From the IMG/VR virus record IMGVR_UViG_3300048835_000050, positions 1-29,704 of that record: a stretch of DNA of 29,704 bases; one strand, written 5' to 3'. Numbering within the stretch: position 1 is the first letter of the stretch; each line of letters starts with the position of its first letter. This DNA comes from a virus. Shown piece by piece: positions 15,780 through 25,500 of this stretch. The translations under genes were made by a program, and so were the position numbers. A model generated the notes under the pieces. It was not told where the DNA came from. It was given only the letters and a program-made list of their open reading frames with translations, and made no database searches.

Positions 15780-16594
15780 TGGCGAAGAACGGCTTTCTTG
15801 GAATGGGCGGCCGGGGCAACACAAGCGGCATGGTGCGACCTATGCCGAACCCGCGGCTGAACCCGGTTGCGCAACAACCTGCGGCTCCGTCTGGGGGTGG
15901 CTTCCTTGGCCCGCGCGGAAGCGAGCAACGCCACGATATGGTCATGCAGTTCCTGCAGATGGCAATGCAGGCCGCGCCGAACTCCGGAAGCCCGCTCTTG
16001 GCAGCCTTGGCGCCCATCGCTGGCGGGTTCATCGGCGCTCGGGCCGAGAAGATCAGGGAAGACGCAAAAGCGGCCGATGTTGCGCGCATGACAGACGCCA
16101 TGCTTGGCCCCAACGGTCTCAGCCCGGAGGCGCGCGAGGCGCTGGAAATCCTTGAGAACGAGAACGCTCCGGCATACCTGAAGACGCTGGCACAACGGCA
16201 GTTTGACGCCGCCATGGCGCCAGTCATGTCTGCCGGTGGCGGTGGCCGCCGATCCTCTGGCGGCGGAAAATCGGGCGGTGGAAAGCGGCCCAGCGGCTCC
16301 TCTGCAGGAACGCAGCGCCTCTTTGGCGAGTACGTCATCAATGGCGTTCTGCACGGTCGGACCAAAGACGGCCGGATGGTGCCGTACACCGGTCCGGATG
16401 GCCAACCCGTCGCAGCGGGTGGCCCTGCCAGCCCGGCCCCGGCCCCGGCAGCGCCCGCGCCCGCCCCCGCCATGCCTGCACCGCCCCCCGATCCTGTCCT
16501 GCCAAACGACCCGACCGGTGGTCTGGCAAGCCCTAGTGGGGCTGGTGTCGGTGGCCTGACAGATGACGAACTCCTCAAGAAATACGGCGGCTGA
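15779..16594 (+). CDS. Probable internal virion protein (Gly/Pro-rich)
   Basis: A 271-residue protein starting in a TGATG overlap. Residues 45-130 form helical bundles with a hydrophobic Gly-rich stretch (SPLLAALAPIAGGFIGAR) that could insert into membrane. Residues 145-180 are Gly/Ser/Lys-rich, 205-250 are Pro/Ala-rich linker, and the end is LTDDELLKKYGG. Low complexity with a membrane-seeking segment fits T7 gp14/gp15-like ejected proteins, as does its place between the S74 protein and the giant gene. Its stop TGA is in the same frame as the giant gene and only one codon (CCC) lies between that TGA and the next ATG. Confidence 0.7.
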   Translation: MAKNGFLGMGGRGNTSGMVRPMPNPRLNPVAQQPAAPSGGGFLGPRGSEQRHDMVMQFLQMAMQAAPNSGSPLLAALAPIAGGFIGARAEKIREDAKAADVARMTDAMLGPNGLSPEAREALEILENENAPAYLKTLAQRQFDAAMAPVMSAGGGGRRSSGGGKSGGGKRPSGSSAGTQRLFGEYVINGVLHGRTKDGRMVPYTGPDGQPVAAGGPASPAPAPAAPAPAPAMPAPPPDPVLPNDPTGGLASPSGAGVGGLTDDELLKKYGG

Positions 16595-16597
16595 CCC

Positions 16598-19500
16598 ATG
16601 GATGATTACGCCTCGATCATGAAGGCGCTTCGCGCCGCTGACGCCGCAGGTGACACGGAAGCGGCGGCCCGGCTCGCGCAGATGGCAAAAGCTAAACGGT
16701 CATCGGTTCCTGGCAATGCGCCCGCCACTGTCACGCCCCCGCAAGATTCCGCGACTCCGAGGCTGCCGAATGACCCAGCCATGCCCGGCGGGTTCGATCC
16801 GATTCAAGCCGCGATGGCGGCTGCCCCGACGCCGCAGGCTCTGCCCGCAGCTGACTCATACGCCCCGCCGATGGCATTCGGGCCGATGGGTGGAATGGAT
16901 GACACTTGGGCACAGCAGGAGGCGGCGCGGAGAGGGGCGCTTGAGCAAGCCATGGCTCCGGCGGCTGAGTCATCCTTCACGCCGACGGAACCGACCTACA
17001 CGCCGACGGGTGAGGCGATCGTCTCCGAACTTGGCAACGTGCCGGAACGGATTCAGAGAGGTTTCCTCGGTAACACCCTTCAGGCAGCGGAGGGCGCGAT
17101 CAAATCCGCACTGGATCGGATCGGTCGCGCAAAGGGCGTGCCCAAGCAACTGGCGGAAATTCAACGCCGGAAAACCGAACTCTCGACGGTGCAGCAGTCA
17201 GACCCCTATGCCGCGGCAGAGGAGTTTGCCCAACTTGATGAGATGGAAAAGCGACTGACGAGAGCGGTCGACTCTGGCATCCCCGGCATGGTCATCGACA
17301 GTGCGCGCAGCAGCATGGAAAGCGCTCAGCGCGACCGTTTTGCTGCCCAGACCGAGATCGACGCGCTTGAGGCCGCGATGACGCCGGTTCAGCCAGCCCC
17401 TGGGCTTCCAGAGGCCCTGACATCGGGTATTGCATCCTTCGGCGACATGGCGCCTGGCCTTGCCGCAACGCTGGCCACTCGGAACCCTATTCCGATGCTC
17501 GCCTATCTCGGTCTCTATTCGCGCGGATCGACTTACGCCGATAAGCGCGCCGAGGGCTACGACAGCGGAAAAGCCACCACTGCGGCAAACCTGTACGCCT
17601 TGGCAGAGTCGGTTCCGGAAATGCTTCCGCTGGGCGTCATCCTGAAAGAGGGTATTGGCCCGATCACCAAGATTGCGGGCGCTGCCGGAACTGAGGCGAT
17701 TTCCGAAGGCATCACCTCGACCCTGCAGCAACTGATCGACATCGGCGTGCTTGATGAAAGCATGACGTGGGGCCAGGCGATCGAGGAGACCAAGAAAGCC
17801 ATGATGGCGGGCGGCGTCATGGGTGGGTTTATGGGCGGCGGCGGTGTGCTGGCAGACAGTATGCGGGACACCATTGCCAAGCGACGCGCCACCAAGGGCA
17901 CTCCTGCAGACCCGACGGCATATCCAGCCATCACTCAGCAGCCCGCGCCGCCCAGCCCGGCACCCTTGACGCTGACGCCGGAACAACTGGTTCCCCCGGA
18001 TCCTTTGGCCGCAGCCATTGCGCCCGCACCAGAGGCTGCGCCGCCCGTCGTGCCCCAGGCCCCCGATCCCCTTCAGGCCGCCATGGCACCAGCAGCGCCG
18101 CCCACGGAACCGGCCACGTCGCAAGACCCGGCCCCGACCTCGATCACGCTGGAACAGGCTTCTGCCCAGCCCGACCGATACGAAATCATTGAAGAGTCCG
18201 AAGGGGTCGGCGCGGAGTGGCAGGCCACGGGCCGCCAGATTGCAAGAGACAAGGTGACCGGGGCTATGATCCCGATCACCAAACCGATGGCGGGCGCAGC
18301 AGGGGGCGCCGCGCCACAGCCGCAGGCAGGCGTGGAACCGACTGACACGGAGTCGGAACCGGCTGGCAATGAGCCGGAAGCCGCGCCGCCTGCGGCTGAC
18401 CAGACTTCCGAAGTCGAGGCGCCGGCTTCGAGTGCCCCGGCGCGACCGAACCAGCCCGACAACATCGAGTTCATTGATGCCGCCGGAGTGCAGCGCATCG
18501 GCACCGAGCCCGGCGTCATGCAGTACAAGGCCGGTGGTGACGAGCAAGGCGTCACGGATCGCCTGAAGGGCGTGACCGAGTGGCGGCCAGAGCGTGCTGG
18601 CATGTCGATCGTCTATGAGTACGAGGACGGGCGCCGCGTCATTGCAGACGGCCACCAGCGCCTGGGTCTGGCAAAGCGCCTCGCCAGCGAAGGCAAGCCG
18701 ATCCAGATGCCGGTGATGATCCTGCGGCAGCGCGACGGCGTGACGCCGCAGGAGGCGCGCACCACGGCGGCCCTGAAAAACATCGCCGAAGGCTCCGGAA
18801 CGGCGGTGGATGCCGCCAAGGTGCTGCGCGACACAGACCGCAGTCCCGAGCAACTGGGCCTCCCGCCCTCTTCCGCCTTGGTTCGCGATGCAATCGGCAT
18901 GCGCAACCTCTCGCCCGAGGCCTTCGGCATGGTGGTCAACGGCATCTCGAGCGAGCGTGACGGCGGAATCGTCGGGCGCATCGTCCAGGACAAGGCCGCA
19001 CAGAAGGGCATCCTGGCGCTTCTGAACCGCCTCAAGCCGTCGAATGCCTTTCAGGCCGAGTCCATCGTTCGACAGGCGGCAGCCGACACCGTCACAGAGA
19101 CGCAGGACAGCCTTTTTGGGCCGGAAATGGACACCCAGAACCTGTACCTTGAGCGGGCGAAGATTCTGGATGCCGCAACGAAGCGTGTGCGCGACGACCT
19201 GAAGACGTTCAAGACGCTGGTTGACCAGGCTGAGACGGTCTCTGGCGCCGGCAACGTGCTCAACGCGACGGAGAACGAGCGCCGCCTTGCGGCAGATACC
19301 GCTGTGCGGGATTATCTTGGCAAGGAAGCCAACACCAAGGGAGCGATCAGCGATGCCCTCACCGCAGCAGCCCGCGCCTTCAAGTCCGGCGCAAAGCCCA
19401 GCCAAGTCGTCGCCGACTTCCTCGCAGCCGTCCAGCGTGAACTGGGATCGCGCGGCGCAGAACGCCCAAGCGGCGATCAGGGCGGGCAAAGACCTGGACA

Positions 19501-22500
19501 GCAAGGCCAGACCGAATCCGTAGAGCCGGAAGGCATCGACGGCGACGCCGCTGACGGCGATCTGTTCGGCGCGACCCCGCAAACCGGAAAGAGCCCGGAG
19601 CAGATCAAGGCCGAGGCGGAGGCCAACGTCAAAGCCCAGCAGTCCATGATTCGGAAGCCCGGCGGCAACTCCGGTGATGCTGGCCCACTCTTCAACCTGC
19701 AGCCGGACCTTCTGGACACCCCGAGCAAGCCTGACCAAGGCGCGCGTGGTGACGAAGAACTGCGCGCCAAGGTGTCCGAACTGCAGAAGCGCCGCAGTGC
19801 GTTCCTCTACAGATGGCGCAGGCCGTCGGATGCCAGGTTCAACGACAGCCGCAGCAGCGACGACATTGCCGAAGGAAGCCCTGACTTTGTGCAGTTGCTG
19901 AACGATCTCGCCGCAGCCGGATCACAGGCGGCGCGTGAAGATGTCGCGACCGCTTGGGTTCTCGCCATGGGCAAGCGCACCGGCTTTGAGCACCTGGTTG
20001 TGCTGGATTCGGAAGGCGCACCGGTCAGCGTTGTCGTGGGCCAGAAGTCAACCGTCTCGCCGGAAGCTGCCATCTGGCGCGCTGGCGACGCGGGCGAAGT
20101 GGCCTTCACGGTCCATAACCACCCGTCATCCTCCGGCTACAGCGGACCAGACCTCGCTCTTGTGTCGATGTGGCCCGGCCACAGGATGCGGATTGTCGGT
20201 CACGACGGAAAGGCAATGACCGTCAAGGCCAAGCCGGCGATGCAGGCCGCGCCGGAAGCCGACGGCGACCGCGAACTGACCTTTGCCAAACTGAACGAGG
20301 TTCTGGAAGATGTCAGGGTCTACACCGACCGCGCGGTGAACAGGCACCTGCTGGACAAGGGTGAGGCCTCTGGCGATGGCGAGGCGCGTTTCAGGACGGC
20401 TACACGCCCGTTCCTCTCGCTGGTCTTGCATGATCTTGGGTTCGTCACGTTGACCGACCGGGCCAACTGGCTCAAGGTCTTCGAGGAACAAGGCTTCAAC
20501 TACGGGGATTTCTATGGACAGGTTTCAGGCAAGGTCACTGATCGGCTTGGACGGGCCGGATTCGTCATCCCCGAAGGGGGAGATCAAGGCGGAGATCGAC
20601 CGGCTGCAGGCGGTTCCGCTGCCGCACCATCAGGAACTGACCGATCGGATCAAGAGCCTGCAGGCAATGCTGGCCAAGGCCGACCGGTAAGGCCCAGCAC
20701 GGGCAACGACGCGCTGGACGGCGCGCTGGATGACCTTTTCGGGAGCGAGGACGATGTACCAGGCACCGGCACGAGTGTGGAACCAGATCGCGGAGGCGGG
20801 GCCCCTGCGGACGGGATGGGCGGAACAGATGTTCCCACTCCCGGCGGAAGACCTCGAACTGGCACTGGCAAACGAGGAGGTGCGTCTGGCAAAGGCGCTG
20901 CCAAGCGGCCCGGCCGTCGCGGCGTACCTGACGGTGCTGCCGATGCTGTGGGAGGCGCAGGCAATCCGAAACTGGCAGGCGCTGGCGGGGTCAAGCCCGG
21001 CCGTGTTCCCGCTGGAAAGCGTGGACCAGGCGCTGCAGGTGGCGCAGGGGGACTATCTCCTGACGCCGCAGGATCGGGAAGCGCTGCGGGCCCTGCTTCT
21101 GGTGGAACCGGAGTAAGCCCCCGCACGCCTGAACAGCAGGTTGCCGACATCAAGAAGCTGTTCGAGGAGCGGCTGGCTGCCTTCCTGCGCGATCCGCAAC
21201 TGGCGTTCCGCGAGGATGCGTCCGGTCTGGACCCGCGCAAGAAGGAAGCGCTGGAAAGCATCTTCAACGAGGGGATGCAGGGTCTCGACCCGGCGAAGAT
21301 GTCGGATCGTGATCTGTTCAAGGCCATCATCACGCCCTTGATCAAGGCAGGCCTGACCCGCGAACTCGTGGTGAAACTGCAGCCGTACCTTGAAACCTAC
21401 CTCGCCGACGTGCGCGCGGGCAGGATCAATCCGCGCCCTGCGCCGAAGGCAGAGCCTGCGCCGGATGACCGCGCGGCGATGCAGGCCAAGGCCGACAAGA
21501 TCAAGCCCGTGGCGGCTGATGAGGCGAACATCCGCGCCACGCTGCCGCTTCTTCTGCCGGAACAGCAGGATGACGTGCTCAAGGTCGAACGGCGCTTTGC
21601 GAAGCCCGACGGCCACGGGATGATGATCACGAACGGCACCGGGACCGGGAAGACCTTCTCCGGCGGCGGGGTTGTCAAGCGCTTCGTCCAGATGGGCAAA
21701 GGCAACGTGCTGATCCTGGCCCCGTCCGAGGCTGTCATTGCCGGGTGGAAGGGCGCTCTGGCGCAGCTTGGCGTTCCAGTGCATCAACTTGCCGACACGA
21801 AGGATGCGGGGCAGGGGGTGACGATCACCACCTATGCCAACCTGAACGGCAACGATGCCATCGCATCGCGCAAGTTCGACCTGATCGTGCCGGACGAGGC
21901 GCAGAACCTATCGAGCAATGCCCAAGGCGACCCAACCGGCGCCCTGCGTGCTGTCCGCGCCTTGGCTGGACGCCCCGGCGATCTGCGCGGCCGGTCCCGC
22001 ATGATCCATGCGGCAGACTGGGACAAGTTCAAGGCGATGAAGGATGGCGCCGAGAAAACCACCGTCTACACGCGCCTGAAGGCTCGTGAGGATGCCGAGG
22101 TGGCCAAGTGGCTGCAGGAGCCTCGCGGCAAGGTTCTGTTCCTGTCGGCCACACCCTTCGCCTATGACCAGAACATCGACTATGCCGAGGGGTTCCTGTT
22201 CGACTATCCCGAGGATGGCAAGGTCGGCAATTCGCGACAGTCCGGCCGGTCGATCTTCTTCACCCAGAATTTCGGCTATCGCATCCGCTATCACAAGCTG
22301 ACGCGGCCAGAGGCGGCCGTGGATTCGGCGGTGTTCGAGCGGGAGTTTCACGAGAAACTCAAGCGCGACGGTGTTCTGACGGGCCGGTCCCTGCAGATCG
22401 ACGTGGACTATGACCGGAAGTTCGTGGTCACGGCTGACGCGATCGGCACCAAGATCGACGCGATCCTGGATGCGATCTGGCAAAACTCCTCGAACCCAGA

Positions 22501-25500
22501 CAAGGCGCTTGCCGACGGCTACCAGAAGATCAGTCGCGAAGTCCGGCGCAAGTTCTCTTACCTGAAGCGCATGCAGTTGCTTGAAGCCATCAAGGCCAGG
22601 GCTGCGGTGCCGGACATCAAGGCACATCTGGCTCTGGGCCGGAAGGTTGTCGTCTTCCACGACTACAACGTGGGCGGCGGATTCAATCCGTTTGCCGATC
22701 TGGGCATGTATTCCGTTCCCCAGGCTGCAGGCCCGTCGCTGAATGTGGATGCGACAGACGACGCGAATTTCCAGAAAGCCTGGGCGCATCTTCTGGCGCA
22801 GCACCCCGACATCCTGAAGCTGGACTTCTCGCCCTACGGCGCCCCGAACGCGACTCTGCAAGCTGCTTTTGGCAAGCGCGCCCGCATCTTCTCCGGGGTT
22901 GTTCCGCAGAAGCAGCGCCTGGCCGGTCTGACCGAGTTCAACAAGGACGGCAGCGGCGTGGATGTTCTGGTGGTGCAAGCAGAGGCTGGCGGGGCTGGCA
23001 TCTCTATGCACGATGTCACCGGCAAGCATCAGCGCGTGCTGATCAACCTTGGCATGCCGACCAAGCCGACGACGACGCTGCAGGAAGAGGGGCGCATCCT
23101 GCGGGTGGGCACCAGGACGAATGCGGCCTTCCGCTACTACACCATCGGCACGGCTTGGGAGAAAACGGCTTTTGCGCAGCGCATCGCCGAGCGTAGCGGC
23201 GCGGTCGAGAACCTGGCCCTTGGCAATCAGGCCCGCGCCATCACGCAAGCCTTCATCGACGCCTACATGGATGCGGAGCCGCTGGCGCCGTCTGCAGAGG
23301 ACGGAAAGGGTGGCAAGGGCAAGGACCGGGCCGCCGCACTGGCCACGCCTTACGACATCGCCAAGACGCACTATTTCGGGCGGGCGAAGATCAGTGGCAA
23401 GCGGGACCAGCGCGACGGCATCGACTTCTATCCGACCCCGGAACCTTTGGGCTTCATCATGGCCAGCCGGTGGGCGGCGATCAGACCCAACGAGCGCGTG
23501 CTAGAGCCTTCGGCCGGCGATGGGGCGATTGCGCGCTATGTGCCGGACTATGCCGACCTGACCATGGTAGAGCCGTCCAGTGACCTCGCGGCAACGGCTC
23601 AGCTGCGCGCCCCCGGTGCCCGCATCGTCGGAAGCACCTTCGAGAACCTGCACATCTCGAACAAGTACCACGCCATCGTCATGAACCCGCCCTTCGGCTC
23701 TGGCGGCAAGACGGCGATGGAACACCTCTCCAAGGCCGTGATGCGCCACCTGCGGCCCGGCGGTCGGGTGGTGGCTTTGATCCCGACTGGCCCGAGCGCG
23801 GACAAGCGGTTCGATGCCTGGTGGGAAGGCGACGAGGCGAAAGACCTCGACCTGCGCGCGGATGTGACCCTGCCGGCCGTGGCCTTCGAGCGTGCTGGGA
23901 CTTCCGTCATGGCTCGCGTCGTGGTCATCGACAAACTGCACAAGGGCGAGACAGCCGACGGGCAGACTGCCAGGATCAACCTGAGTGGGGCGCAGGACAT
24001 CAAGATCTTCTTCGACCGTCTGGAACAGTACGACGTTCCGGCCCGCCGCGCGCCCAAGATGGATGCGGTGGAGGAGATCGAGGCCGAGGGGCAGGATGCG
24101 ACCACGCCGCCTGCGGCCCCGGTCCAGCGCCCGCCGATCTCCGACAAACCCGGCGACTTCAAACTGGGCCAGACCAAACACGGAAAGACCGGGGAACCTC
24201 TGTTCGTGGCCACGGCTGGCGACCGGGTGGCGCGCGAGTCCTACTTGGCCATGCTCGACGTGGCGAAGTCGCACGGTGGCTGGTACTCCTCCTTCCGCGG
24301 CAATGGTGCCATTCCCGGCTTCCAGTTCAAGACCGAGGCCGCCCGTCAGGCCTTCCTTGACGACATGGCTAAGCCCCAGCAGGGCATGAGCGAGGATCCC
24401 GGCACATTCATCAGCCAGCAGGCATTCTATTCACCCCTCCTGCGCGCTATCGAAGGCGCCAAGCAGACCAAGGCCACACCGAAGGACTGGCGCGCGATCC
24501 TGCCGAAACTGCCGGGCGCCAAGAAAGCGGAACTGGACTGGCTGGGCGCCGATGAGTGGCTTGCAACGCAGGAAACCCAAGGCGTCCGGATGATTGACCG
24601 GGCCAGCCTCGCCGACTTCATCCGCGAACAGCAGATCGGCGTTCAGATCGACGCTCTGGGCGACATTGAGCGACTGCCGCAGGAACCGATCAACTTTGCG
24701 CCCGTTTGGCGGGATCCCGACGAAGACGCAGCCGAGGCCCTGATTGACCAGGACGACGACTGGGACGAGCCGGATTACAGGATCAGCGAGGGCGAAGCGG
24801 TCTACCCCGACGACTGGGACGACGAGGCCGAATACTACATGGACGAGGCGCGCGAAGAACTTGAGCGCGAAGCGGAAGAGGACTGGGACGAGGATGAGAT
24901 GGAAGGTCCGTTCGACCCGTCCTTTGTCGCCGATGATGCCGTTCTTGAACTGGCCAAGCGGATGGCCGAAGAGCGGTTTGAGCCGCGCGAGTATTCCGTC
25001 ACCCTCTACGACCGCAACGGCAAGTGGCCGGAGTACGACGGATATTGGGACAACGACAGCCGCGACTATTATTTCCCTGACCTGTCCGACGATCAGATGG
25101 ACGATGACGACGCCATCCGAGCGGCCAAGAGGAAGTGGGAAGAGGGGCGCCAGAAGGCGATCGAGGCGAAGCTGGCCGAGATGCTGGCCCAAGGCTTGGA
25201 GGCCAGCGGCAAGACGCGCGAGGAGTTTGACGAGGAGGTTGCGCAGGAGGAGGCGGATTATCAGCGCCGCCTCGAGCAGTTCCGCATCGACAACGCGGCA
25301 GCCATCGCGACCAACGAGGGTCGCGGCTTTGTCGGCGCATCCCGGTGGCGCACCTACACGGAAGCAGACGGGGAGAACTACCGGGAAATCCTGATCCGGG
25401 TGCCGAAGCTGCACCAGATCGGGATGAATGCCGCGCGCACCGTCACCGAGCCGTCGCCTGCAAATTCAGACCAGCAGATGACTTACACGAAGCCGGGAAA

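Noticed and set aside
16650-17258. A 202-residue +1 frame at the start of the giant gene
   Set aside because: It has a very high Arg content and no normal residue variety. It lacks the +1 bias seen at 20754-21116, so I treat it as a shadow.
17198-19738. An 846-residue open frame on the minus strand opposite the giant gene
   Set aside because: It is the mirror of a high-G+C coding frame. The sequence is Arg/Gly/Cys/His-rich without motifs, whereas the plus strand carries clear ParB and linker domains.
21908-23371. A 487-residue minus-strand frame opposite the helicase domain
   Set aside because: The plus-strand frame has intact helicase motifs across the whole interval; the antisense product has no recognisable order and a biased composition.
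24744-25394. A 216-residue alternative frame opposite the acidic stretch
   Set aside because: Its Arg/Thr/Ser-rich sequence is what Asp/Glu codons give when read one base over.
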